The notes under the pieces were generated by a model. The model saw only the letters and a program-made list of their open reading frames with translations, made no database searches and was not told where the DNA came from. A stretch of DNA of 53,496 nt from CAYLNH01 sp964384625 (GTDB lineage Bacteria > Verrucomicrobiota > Lentisphaeria > JABSQK01), in NCBI GenBank assembly GCA_964384625.1, contig CAYLNH010000013.1:1-53496 (forward strand). The letters run 5' to 3'. Made by a program: the position numbers and the translations under genes. The number at the start of each line of letters is the position of its first letter. The first letter of the stretch is position 1. This document shows positions 6,942 through 15,006 of this stretch, piece by piece.

Positions 6942-9263
6942 ATGCCGCGAAAACGGCTGCGGCCGACACCCAAGCTGAAAGCAGTGCCCGAAACGATGGA
7001 ACGCGACCACCTCAACCTGTTATGCAACGTCAACGAGCTCAGCTCGCTGCTGGCGGGCAGTGCCGATGTCGATACCTTCCTGCAGCGCACGGTGGATATG
7101 GTGGCCGACCACATCCGGGCGGATGTCTGCAGTATCTACATGTTCACCGAGAGCCGGGGTGAACTGTACCTGCGGGCCACGCACGGGCTGAATCCGGACA
7201 AGGTCAATGAGGTCCGCCTCGGCCTGGGCGAGGGGCTGGTCGGCCTGTGCCTGGAGAGCCGCCGGCCGGTCTGCGAACAGAAGGCCAGCGAGAACCCGCA
7301 TTTCAAGGCGGTGAAGGGCCTCGACGAGGAGAAGTACGAATCGTTCCTGGCGGTGCCGATTCAGCGCGGTTCGGAACGCATCGGCGTGTTGGTCGCCCAA
7401 CGCCGGGAAGAGGACAACTTCAACGAGAGCGACGTCCTGGCGCTGCAGGCCACGGCGTCGCAGTTGGCCGGCATGATCGAGAACGCCAGGATCCTGTTGT
7501 CCTTCCATGAACAGGCGGAGACCGGGCCGGCGAACGGCGACGAGATGATCCTGATCCGCGGCCAGACCGCGGTCGAAGGCTACGCCATGGCGCCGCTCAT
7601 GGTGTACGGCCGGTCCCGCGCCAACTGGCGCAAACCCACTCCCGTCGAGGACAGCCGGGCCTACGGCCTCGAGGAGTTCGAGCACGCGCTGCAGGCGACC
7701 GAAGAACAGATTGAAGGCCTGCAGGCACAGCTCGAGAATAAACTGCCCGAAGTCGCCGCCATGATCTTCGGCGCGCATCTGATGATCCTCCGCGACCCCG
7801 AATTCGCCGGCGCCATGCAGACCCGGATCGGCGACGGAGTCAATGCCCCGGCCGCCGTCCGGCAAGTCGCAACGAATTTTATCGATATCTTCCAGCGCAG
7901 CCCGAACGCCTATATCCGCGAGAAAGTCTCGGACGTCGAGGATCTGGCCGGCCGGTTGATCGCCAACCTGGTCAACACCGATACCGACCCCCGGCCGGAG
8001 TGCCAGGGGAAGATCGTCATCGCTCCGGACCTCTATCCGTCGGAACTGTTGAAACTCGCCAGCGGCGGCGCCGTCGGCTTCATCGTCGCCAGCGGCGGGG
8101 TGACGTCGCACATCGCGATTCTCGGGCGCTCGCTGCAGTTGCCCACGATCATCACCAACGACCAGAAACTGCTGGAATTGGCGCCCGATACCCCGTTGCT
8201 GCTCGACGCGGACATCGGCAACATCTACGTCCGACCGACCGAGGAGGTGGTTGCTTCGTTTGCCGAACGCAATCGCCGCCGGCACGAGACCCCGCGCGAG
8301 AAACTCCACGGCGAAACCCGGCTGCAGTCCGGTGAACGCATCCGGTTGACGGCCAACATCAACCTGTTGAGCGACGTCAATCTGGCTCGCGAACTGAACG
8401 CCGAAGGCGTCGGTCTCTACCGCTCGGAGTTCCCTTTCCTGATCCGCGCCGATTTCCCGTCGGAAGCCGAGCAGGTGAATATCTATCACTATCTGATCGA
8501 GCAGATGGACGGCCGCGAGGTGACCATGCGCACGCTGGATATCGGCGGCGACAAGGTTGCCGGCTATTTCCCGGGACACCTGCCCGAAGACAACCCGGCC
8601 CTGGGCATGCGGTCCATCCGCTTTTCCCTGCGCTATCCGGACATCTTCCGCGAACAGCTCCGCGCCATCCTGCGGGCCGGCGCCGGCCACCGGAACCTGC
8701 GGCTCATGTTCCCGATGATCTCCAGTCTCGACGAATTCATCCGGGCCCGCGGCATGTACGACGCCTGCTGCGAAGAACTGGCCGCCGAAGGCGTGCCGTT
8801 CGCCGACGATATGCAGGTGGGGATGATGGTCGAAATCCCGTCGGTTGTGCCGGTCATGCATGACTTCGCCAAGGTGTCGGACTTCTTCTGCATCGGCACC
8901 AACGACTTCACCCAGTTCATGCTGGCGGTCGACCGCGGCAATGAACGGGTGGCCGACTACTTCAAGCCGCATCATCCGGCGGTGCTGCGGTCGCTCAAGC
9001 AGGTCGTCGACGCCGCCCTGGCTCACAACCGGGACGTGTCCATCTGCGGTGAGCTCGCCCATGAGCCCCTGTTCATCCCGTTCCTGATCGGTATCGGCAT
9101 GCCGACCCTGAGTGTGGATGCACACTTCCTGCCGCGACTGCAGCGGCAAATCCGCCGGCTCGACATGTCGACCTGCCGGGCGCATGCCGACGCCGTCCTC
9201 GACAAGGGAACCACTGCCGAAGTCTGGGATCTGCTGACCACCATGGCCCCGGCCGAGGACTGA
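6942..9263 (+). CDS. ptsP: GAF-domain phosphoenolpyruvate-protein phosphotransferase (Enzyme I, PtsP type)
   Basis: A 773-residue cytoplasmic Enzyme I that moves phosphate from PEP to an HPr-type protein. Residues about 18-185 are a GAF domain, and about 205-330 the HPr-interacting N domain. The swivelling domain has the phosphorylatable His390 in GGVTSHIAI. The C-terminal PEP-binding barrel has GLYRSEFPFL, TLDIGGDK, MMVEIPSVV, GTNDFTQF and the conserved Cys702 in SICGEL. GAF plus Enzyme I is the layout of PtsP (EI-Ntr), a regulatory phosphorelay enzyme rather than a sugar importer component. No HPr or EII gene is in the window. Start choice: ATG at 6942 with no Shine-Dalgarno; an in-frame ATG at 6996 is an alternative. 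Confidence 0.93.
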   Translation: MPRKRLRPTPKLKAVPETMERDHLNLLCNVNELSSLLAGSADVDTFLQRTVDMVADHIRADVCSIYMFTESRGELYLRATHGLNPDKVNEVRLGLGEGLVGLCLESRRPVCEQKASENPHFKAVKGLDEEKYESFLAVPIQRGSERIGVLVAQRREEDNFNESDVLALQATASQLAGMIENARILLSFHEQAETGPANGDEMILIRGQTAVEGYAMAPLMVYGRSRANWRKPTPVEDSRAYGLEEFEHALQATEEQIEGLQAQLENKLPEVAAMIFGAHLMILRDPEFAGAMQTRIGDGVNAPAAVRQVATNFIDIFQRSPNAYIREKVSDVEDLAGRLIANLVNTDTDPRPECQGKIVIAPDLYPSELLKLASGGAVGFIVASGGVTSHIAILGRSLQLPTIITNDQKLLELAPDTPLLLDADIGNIYVRPTEEVVASFAERNRRRHETPREKLHGETRLQSGERIRLTANINLLSDVNLARELNAEGVGLYRSEFPFLIRADFPSEAEQVNIYHYLIEQMDGREVTMRTLDIGGDKVAGYFPGHLPEDNPALGMRSIRFSLRYPDIFREQLRAILRAGAGHRNLRLMFPMISSLDEFIRARGMYDACCEELAAEGVPFADDMQVGMMVEIPSVVPVMHDFAKVSDFFCIGTNDFTQFMLAVDRGNERVADYFKPHHPAVLRSLKQVVDAALAHNRDVSICGELAHEPLFIPFLIGIGMPTLSVDAHFLPRLQRQIRRLDMSTCRAHADAVLDKGTTAEVWDLLTTMAPAED

Positions 9264-9302
9264 GCCCGACACTTTCCGTAATTGAATCACAGAGGAGAAA
9301 CC

Positions 9303-10547
9303 ATGGCCAGATACGACCAGGGAGAAGCCACCCGCAAAACACGAATGGAATGGTGGCATGAGGCCCGTTTCGGAATGTTTATCCACTGGGGGCTCTATGC
9401 CGTGCTCGGCCGCCACGAGTGGGTCATGAACCGCGAACGCATCCCGGTCAAGGAATACGAAAAACTGACGCAACAGTTCAAGCCGAAACCGAACGCCGCC
9501 GACGACTGGGCCCGGCTCGCCAAACAGGCCGGCATGAAATATATGGTGCTGACCACCAAACACCACGAAGGCTTCTGCCTCTGGGACACGCAGCAGACCG
9601 AGTACAATGCCTGCCGCCGCGGACCGCAGCGCGACCTCGTTCGCGAATACGTCGAGGCCTGCCGCCGACACGGCCTGCGCATTGGTTTCTACTACTCCCT
9701 GATGGACTGGCACCATCCCGACGGCGCCCGGTGCGTCCGCGACGACAAGGCGCGCCGGCGCTTCCTCGACTTCACCCGCGGCTGTGTCCGCGAACTGATG
9801 ACCAAGTACGGCCCGATCGATATCCTCTGGTACGATGTGGCCTGGCCGCTGGCCACGCCGGAGCTCTGGGAGAGCGCCGAAATGAACGCCATGGTCCGCG
9901 AACTGCAGCCGAAGATCATCATCAACAACCGCGCCAAACTGCCGGAGGACTTCGGCACGCCGGAAGAACAAATCCGAGCCGAAGAAGCCGGACGCGCCTG
10001 GGAAGCCTGCATGACCTTCAACGGCTCCTGGGGCTATATGCCCTATGCCCCGCCACAGGACTGGCGCTCCACCCGCGAGGTCCTCGGCATGCTCCGCGAA
10101 GTCACCGCCGCCGGCGGCAACCTCCTGCTCAACGTCGGCCCCGCCCCCGACGGCTCCATCCCGCCGGAAGCCGTCGAACGACTGCAGCCCGTCGGTAAAT
10201 GGCTGGCGAAATACGGCGAAGCCGCCTACGGCAAATTGAGCTGCGCCGATACCTTCGAGTGGTGTCCGCTCGGCGCCTGGACGCGGAAAGGCAAGACCGC
10301 CTACTTCTGGTGCAGTCGCTGGCCGGGGAAAGAAATCGTGATCGGCGGCCTCCGCACCAAACTGCTCAATGCGTCCTTTCTGCACAACGGCAATTCGATC
10401 TCCTTCCAGCAGAGCAAAGGACAACTGCGGCTGCAGGGCCTGCCCGAATCCAGTCCGGACCGCATCGCCGGAATCACCGTCCTGAAACTGGAGTTCGCCG
10501 CCAAACCCAGGCAGACCCTCGGCGCCGGCTGCGTCGTCCTGAAGTAA
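9303..10547 (+). CDS. Alpha-L-fucosidase (GH29)
   Basis: A 414-residue enzyme of glycoside hydrolase family 29, which releases alpha-linked L-fucose. Diagnostic blocks are visible: FGMFIHWGLYAV near the N-terminus, TTKHHEGFCLWDT, IGFYYSLMDWHHP, and the nucleophile block DILWYDVAW with Asp178 as the expected catalytic nucleophile. GGNLLLNVGPAPDGSIP closes the barrel and a short beta-sandwich follows. There is no signal peptide, so it is probably cytoplasmic and acts on imported oligosaccharides. The ATG at 9303 has AGAGGAGA upstream; the frame open from 9282 would use a TTG and lacks support. It lies 39 bp after ptsP on the same strand and precedes a pseudopilin gene with its own promoter. Confidence 0.93.
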   Translation: MARYDQGEATRKTRMEWWHEARFGMFIHWGLYAVLGRHEWVMNRERIPVKEYEKLTQQFKPKPNAADDWARLAKQAGMKYMVLTTKHHEGFCLWDTQQTEYNACRRGPQRDLVREYVEACRRHGLRIGFYYSLMDWHHPDGARCVRDDKARRRFLDFTRGCVRELMTKYGPIDILWYDVAWPLATPELWESAEMNAMVRELQPKIIINNRAKLPEDFGTPEEQIRAEEAGRAWEACMTFNGSWGYMPYAPPQDWRSTREVLGMLREVTAAGGNLLLNVGPAPDGSIPPEAVERLQPVGKWLAKYGEAAYGKLSCADTFEWCPLGAWTRKGKTAYFWCSRWPGKEIVIGGLRTKLLNASFLHNGNSISFQQSKGQLRLQGLPESSPDRIAGITVLKLEFAAKPRQTLGAGCVVLK

Positions 10548-10556
10548 CGCCGCCGG

Positions 10557-10566
10557 CCCCCCCCCC
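10557..10566. repeat. Homopolymer of ten C
   Basis: A run of ten C residues starts ten bases after the fucosidase stop codon. It is noncoding here, and could be slippage-prone or a sequencing weak spot. Confidence 0.6.
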
Positions 10567-10665
10567 TTGCCGACCCGCCGCCCGCCCCGGGGTCAAAATA
10601 CATCTATATCTAGAGGCATTCCGCGCTCCGGTTCAAACGCAACCTGCCGGATTGTCGGGTTACGC

Positions 10666-10713
10666 TTGACACAGCACGATTTGGTCAATACATTTATTAT
10701 AGAATGTAATAAA
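10666..10713 (+). promoter_or_regulatory. Promoter and operator-like palindrome upstream of pseudopilin 2
   Basis: TTGACA (10666-10671) and TACATT (10689-10694) are 17 bp apart. The sequence around the -35, CGCTTGACACAGCAC, is almost identical to that before pseudopilin 3 (25934-25948). A perfect 7-bp inverted repeat, TTTATTA (10693-10699) and TAATAAA (10707-10713), overlaps the -10 and the expected transcription start. That is where a repressor would bind. Confidence 0.6.
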
Positions 10714-10727
10714 ATGCGGGAGTGCCG

Positions 10728-11567
10728 ATGAACATCAATGACGGGAAGCAGGGGCGTCGGCCGGCAGCAGCCGGTTGGTGGTGCTTCACTCTCATAGAAC
10801 TGCTGGTGGTGGTGGCGATCATCGCCATCCTCGCCGCCATTCTGCTGCCGGTTCTGGGGCAAGCGAAAGAACAGGCGCATCGCGCCGCCTGCATGAACAA
10901 TCTGAAACAGCTGGGCGTGGGCTTTGCCCTTTACGGCGATGAGAACGAGGACCTCCTGCCCGGCGGTCCGACGGGGATCGCCCACAATTTCACTTCTTTC
11001 TGGATGTGGTGGCTCTATCCCTATGCCGCCAACGCGGAACTTGCCGATCCCCAGTGGAGCGGCATCCGTCCGCCCACCGGCGCTTCGCTGATCTTTGTCT
11101 GCCCGTCCACCGAACAGTCCATCCGTTCGCAGCCGTCGAACAAAGGCGTCGACAATGCCTTCATGTCCTACCTCCGCACGGCCTATGCCAAGAATGCCTA
11201 CATCAACGGCCATTGGCATCTGAACGCGGACGGCTCACGGACGGGCTACAGCACCGGCGGCGGCTGGTATCAGGATACGGCCGCCCGGCAGCAGAACACC
11301 ATCATCAAGAATCACCGCGTGCGGCAACCGGCCAACACCCTGCTCGTCACGGATACCGGCCCGGAAAGCCCGGACAAAGGCGACGGCTGGGCGCCGCACA
11401 CGCGAGCCTGGCGGCGTTTCAGTTCCTACAGTTCCGGCCCCGGGCCGACCCGCCATATGATGGGCGGCAATGTACTCTTCTTCGACAGTCACGTGGACTA
11501 CATGCACTGGGATCTGATCAGTCCCGGCAACGCCAGCGCCGAATGGTTGTACGACCCCGACGAGTAG
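10728..11567 (+). CDS. Prepilin-like protein (pseudopilin 2)
   Basis: A 279-residue protein. After a 19-residue leader ending in GWWC comes FTLIELLVVVAIIAILAAIL, the type IV prepilin-like helix with Glu+5. The residue before Phe is Cys instead of Gly. The C-terminus contains HMMGGNVLFFDSHVDYM, a variant of the H-X9-DG motif with Ser for Gly. The ATG at 10728 has GGGAG five bases upstream; a GTG at 10722 in the same frame is possible. It has a dedicated promoter and lies 68 bp before the GH-like paralogue A, with which it is probably cotranscribed. The exact role is unknown. Confidence 0.9.
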   Translation: MNINDGKQGRRPAAAGWWCFTLIELLVVVAIIAILAAILLPVLGQAKEQAHRAACMNNLKQLGVGFALYGDENEDLLPGGPTGIAHNFTSFWMWWLYPYAANAELADPQWSGIRPPTGASLIFVCPSTEQSIRSQPSNKGVDNAFMSYLRTAYAKNAYINGHWHLNADGSRTGYSTGGGWYQDTAARQQNTIIKNHRVRQPANTLLVTDTGPESPDKGDGWAPHTRAWRRFSSYSSGPGPTRHMMGGNVLFFDSHVDYMHWDLISPGNASAEWLYDPDE

Positions 11568-11635
11568 GCTATTGCCTGCCCGAATGCAGGACAACAGGCA
11601 TGGGGAATGCCGCAGCATATACCACGGGAGAACGA

Positions 11636-13312
11636 ATGGAGCGAAGGACATCAACCATGAGAATCACCATGATGAGTCTTGCGGCGCTGCTGCTCGCAGC
11701 CGGCGGAACCGCCGATGAGCCGCTTGGCAGGCAGGAGCTGAGCCGCCTTACAGCCGCGATCCGGACGGAGGCGACAAAGAAGAACGATGATCCCGCCGGC
11801 CGGCCGTTGCCGCTGGCGGCCCACTGGAACCGCGGCAGCAAGCCGACCGGTTTCAGTCCGGTCTACCAGCTGGACCTGATCAAACGCGGCCATCACCTGA
11901 TGCCGTGGTTTGAAATGCCGCGCGCCGGACAGGGGACCGACCATCGCTATTTCCAGGGCAAATACCTGGACTGCTACAAACAGGTCGCCGAGTGGCAACT
12001 GCCGTTTACGCTCGTCGGCACGCAGTGGGAGATCATCCTCTGCAAGAGCAAGTTTCCGGGTGGTCCCTATCCCTGGAAGAACCTGCCGCCGGAGGAGAAC
12101 CCCTGTGTCATCGGGCTTGACGGCAAGGTTAATGTCCGCCGCGGCATCAGCCCCTTCAGCTCGCTGAAGCCCTGGCGCGAAGCCGGCGAAGTCTGGACCA
12201 GGGGCGGCATGATGCAGAAACTGCAGGAGCTCTACCCGGAGCCGCCGCTGGTCATCTTTCTGAGTAACAACGAAGCACCGACACTGCGATGGAAGAAGCA
12301 CGGGGACCTGGAGAAGGTTTCGAAGCGGTATCTCGACAAGTACGGCAAAGGCAGGCCCAACGACTTCAAACGCAAGGTTGTCGGCGACGGCTGGATCGAG
12401 CGCTACCGCACGTTGTTTGCAGGCATGCGCAGCAGTCTGACAGCGCCGGCCTGGAAGAAGAACGCGAAGTTCGTCGGCTACGGTGTGGTCGGCCCGGCGC
12501 ATATGGGCCGCTGGAGCGGCTGGCCGGTCTATTCGCTGCATTCGCAGGGGCGCCTCTGCCCGCTGGCCGAAGCCTGGGACGGCGGGTCGCCGTCGTACTA
12601 CACGCATAACTGGGATGCATCCACTGACTTCCGCGTGCACAGCCCGCAGATCTCGTTCATGAATCTCAACGTCATGCTCAAACAGATCTACGCCGGGAAC
12701 CCGCAGTTCTGGTGGGAGTTCTCCGTGTGGGACGGCAGTGCGCCCGGCAAAAAGAACGACAAATGGAAGTACTACGAGAAGAACGGCGCCGGCTACACGC
12801 CGGAGCGTCACGGCAGTTACGTCGAGTTCGGTATGTGGCTGACACGTCCTCGTCTGGTGCGCGAATGGCGCGGCTACATCGACACGCGCGAACGCGTCGG
12901 CGCCTATTTCGAAGCCGTCGTCAACGTCGTCGACCGCGTCTGGGCCCGTCCTGTGCTGACCCGATTCTGGCGGCAGGGGACCCTGGTGGCGAACACCAGA
13001 CACAAGCATCCCTATCAGTCAAGCATTCCCCGAGAGCTCCAGAAGGAACACCGCTGGTTTCTTCTCGACACCAGTCTCGACCCGCCGCGTCCCTGGAAGC
13101 TGAAGACCGCCGTACCCGTATTTTCCCTGGCCTATGTGATCGGCAAACCGAAATCCCGCGAGTGGCTGGTCTATGCTCGTTCCCCATTGAAGGAGCGGCA
13201 GCAGGTCCAAGTCACGATTCCCGCTTTCAAAGCCGTCACCATTGATGTCCCCGTCGCCGGCGCCTTCTATCACGTCGACGAACGCACCGGTAGAACTGAA
13301 CGAGTGAAGTGA
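11636..13312 (+). CDS. Secreted glycoside-hydrolase-like protein, paralogue A
   Basis: A 558-residue protein with a signal peptide (hydrophobic core MMSLAALLLAAGG). It is a paralogue of the proteins at 28708 and 31905: shared blocks include AAHWNRG, IKRGHHLMPWFEMP, ENPCVIGLDGKV, SPFSSLKPWREAG, PPLVIFLSNNEAP, YTPERHGSYVEFGMWLTRPR and a C-terminal GAFYHVDE. Two glutamates are conserved in all three: Glu213 in SNNEA and Glu361 in FWWEFSVW. Asn-Glu followed about 150 residues later by a second Glu is the spacing of the acid/base and nucleophile in clan GH-A barrels, hence the tentative call. Unlike B and C it lacks C-terminal Ig and golvesin-type modules. The start has GGGAG five bases upstream. 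Substrate unknown. Confidence 0.75.
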   Translation: MERRTSTMRITMMSLAALLLAAGGTADEPLGRQELSRLTAAIRTEATKKNDDPAGRPLPLAAHWNRGSKPTGFSPVYQLDLIKRGHHLMPWFEMPRAGQGTDHRYFQGKYLDCYKQVAEWQLPFTLVGTQWEIILCKSKFPGGPYPWKNLPPEENPCVIGLDGKVNVRRGISPFSSLKPWREAGEVWTRGGMMQKLQELYPEPPLVIFLSNNEAPTLRWKKHGDLEKVSKRYLDKYGKGRPNDFKRKVVGDGWIERYRTLFAGMRSSLTAPAWKKNAKFVGYGVVGPAHMGRWSGWPVYSLHSQGRLCPLAEAWDGGSPSYYTHNWDASTDFRVHSPQISFMNLNVMLKQIYAGNPQFWWEFSVWDGSAPGKKNDKWKYYEKNGAGYTPERHGSYVEFGMWLTRPRLVREWRGYIDTRERVGAYFEAVVNVVDRVWARPVLTRFWRQGTLVANTRHKHPYQSSIPRELQKEHRWFLLDTSLDPPRPWKLKTAVPVFSLAYVIGKPKSREWLVYARSPLKERQQVQVTIPAFKAVTIDVPVAGAFYHVDERTGRTERVK

Positions 13313-13325
13313 TTGCCCAGATCTC

Positions 13326-13379
13326 CGCGGCGCAGCCGCACACGGAGCGCGGAGTTTCACTCCGCTCCCGGCCGCCGCG
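13326..13379. repeat. Nested hairpins between GH-like A and the FAD oxidoreductase
   Basis: An outer stem CGCGGCG (13326-13332)/CGCCGCG (13373-13379) encloses a perfect inner hairpin GCGGAGT-TTC-ACTCCGC (13349-13365). There is no T-run, so it could stabilise or process the transcript rather than terminate it. Confidence 0.6.
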
Positions 13380-13391
13380 AGATCGCAGACC

Positions 13392-14720
13392 ATGAACCAC
13401 ATCCAGGAACCAGCCAGAGACCTGCCCGTTGCCGGCGACGTCGACGTCGCCGTTTGCGGCGGCGGCCCCGCCGGAGTGGCTGCGGCGCTCGCCGCGGCCC
13501 GCGCCGGCGCGCGTACGCTGCTCGTCGAACGCCACGGCTGCCTCGGCGGAATCTGGACCAGCGGGCTGCTCGCGATCTTTCATGATCACGAAAACAAAGA
13601 CGGCATCATGGCCGAACTGCTCGCGACCATCGACGCCCGCGGCGGGCGCGGCAAAGTCGGCGATACGCCCGGCAATCTCTGTGACGTGGAAGTGCTCAAG
13701 GTACTCCTGGAGGACCTCTGCCTGGAAGCCGGCGTGGACTTGCTCTATCACAGTATGGTCGCCGGCGCCGCCGGTGACGGCCCGCGGCTGACGCATGCAA
13801 TCGTCGAGTCGAAGTCCGGCCGTGAGGCGATCGCCGCCGGATGTTTCATCGACTGCACCGGCGACGGCGATCTGGCGGCGCGCGCCGGCTGCGGTTTTGA
13901 TCTCGGCGAGCCCGCAAGCGGCCGGACACAGCCGATGAGTATGATTGCGCTGGTTACCGGATTGGACGCGGATGCCGCGACAGCGGCTGGTTTCCTGCGC
14001 ACCGCTGATCGTGCGACCTGGGGATCCGCCAAGACGAATCTGCATGCTGCCATCGAATCAACCGGGCAGACGCCGTCCTATGCCGGCACGACGTTGCGCT
14101 GGCTTGGCGACGAGCTGTACATCATGATGGCCAACCACGAGTACGGCGTGGCCGCCACCGACGCGCAAGCCGTGACCGCCGCAACGATCCACGGCCGGCA
14201 TGAGGTCCACGAAATTGTGAACGGTTTACGATCTCTCGGCGGTCTCTGGTCGCGTCTGCGGGTAGTGGCAACGGCCGAGCAGATCGGCACCCGCGAAGCT
14301 CGCCGGATTCATGGGCGCGCCACCGTCACGGCTGCGGATCTGGAGCAGGGCACGCAGCCTGACCATGGAGTGGGCCCGGCGACCTTCCCGGTTGATGTTC
14401 ACGCCCTCAGCGGTGAGTCCGGCAAAGGTCTGGAGCCACTGCCGTTCAACGTCAAACCGTATCGGATCCCTTTGGGCGCTTTGATCGCGAAGGACCGCGA
14501 CGGCCTGTTGATGGCCGGTCGCTGCATCAGCGGCGATCATCTGGCTCACGGCAGCTATCGGGTCACCGGCAACGCCGTCGCCATGGGCGAAGCCGCCGGC
14601 CGCGTCGCAGCGATTGCGGCACAGACAGGAAAACTGCCACACGAAATACCCGTCGAAGAGATTGTAGACTGCACCATGGGCATCGCTGCTCCCGGAGCGC
14701 ATGAGCTGGGATTCTCATGA
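13392..14720 (+). CDS. FAD-dependent oxidoreductase (FAD_oxidored family)
   Basis: A 442-residue flavoprotein. The N-terminal dinucleotide-binding motif is CGGGPAGVAAALAAARAGA at about residues 21-39, followed by VERHGCLGG and, further on, CFIDCTGDGDLAARAG, which are hallmarks of the FAD-dependent oxidoreductases that accompany polysaccharide genes in planctomycetes and Lentisphaerae. The C-terminal FAD contact is seen as GRCISGDHLAHGSYRVTGNAVAMGEAAG. Substrate is unknown, possibly a sugar or sugar acid. There is no signal peptide and no strong Shine-Dalgarno. The last nine or so codons (GAHELGFS) are made of the 36-bp repeat that forms the array downstream, so the natural C-terminus has been replaced or extended by repeat sequence. 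Confidence 0.85.
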   Translation: MNHIQEPARDLPVAGDVDVAVCGGGPAGVAAALAAARAGARTLLVERHGCLGGIWTSGLLAIFHDHENKDGIMAELLATIDARGGRGKVGDTPGNLCDVEVLKVLLEDLCLEAGVDLLYHSMVAGAAGDGPRLTHAIVESKSGREAIAAGCFIDCTGDGDLAARAGCGFDLGEPASGRTQPMSMIALVTGLDADAATAAGFLRTADRATWGSAKTNLHAAIESTGQTPSYAGTTLRWLGDELYIMMANHEYGVAATDAQAVTAATIHGRHEVHEIVNGLRSLGGLWSRLRVVATAEQIGTREARRIHGRATVTAADLEQGTQPDHGVGPATFPVDVHALSGESGKGLEPLPFNVKPYRIPLGALIAKDRDGLLMAGRCISGDHLAHGSYRVTGNAVAMGEAAGRVAAIAAQTGKLPHEIPVEEIVDCTMGIAAPGAHELGFS

Positions 14721-14892
14721 TACATTCGGAAAGGCGTTCAGAAGGCTTCAGAGGCATGAGCAGGGATGCTCATGATACATGCTCGGAGCGCATGAGCAGG
14801 GATGCTCATGATACATGCTCGGAGCGCATGAGCTCGGATGCTCATGATACATGCTCGGAGCGCATGAGCTCGGATGCTTATGGTGCATGTTC
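14694..14892. repeat. 36-bp repeat array, five copies, the first inside the CDS end
   Basis: Units start at 14694, 14749, 14785, 14821 and 14857; the last four are exactly 36 bp apart. Each has CATGAGC-N6-GCTCATG, a 7-bp stem, and then ATACATGCTC. The first copy spans the stop codon of the FAD oxidoreductase. Units are directly joined with no unique spacers, so this is a simple tandem array and not a CRISPR. Confidence 0.9.
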
Positions 14893-14900
14893 GGAACAAC

Positions 14901-14984
14901 GCCCCGGAGGGGCGCGGTCGTGTAGCCCGGGGTTTCAACCCCGGGTTGGGTGATCGGACAAATCACGCACCCCGGAGTGGGTGC
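14901..14984. repeat. Composite REP-like element with three hairpins
   Basis: Three adjacent palindromes: GCCCC-GGA-GGGGC (14901-14913), CCCGGGGTT-TC-AACCCCGGG (14926-14945) and GCACCC-N6-GGGTGC (14967-14984). The second matches the CCCGGGTGTCAACCCGGG unit of the 2828-3135 array, so the two belong to one dispersed family. Confidence 0.85.
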
Positions 14985-15006
14985 AGTATGAACAACAGAG
15001 AAACGC

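Noticed and set aside
7020..10424. Long minus-strand frame opposite ptsP and the fucosidase
   Set aside because: It is a shadow produced by GC-rich codon bias; the plus-strand genes have clear families and motifs.
14749..14892. CRISPR array
   Set aside because: The 36-bp units are joined directly and there are no unique spacers; no cas gene is nearby.
14738..14953. Short genes over the 36-bp repeat array
   Set aside because: The translated products are just repeats of one unit on each strand; no ribosome binding site or family match.
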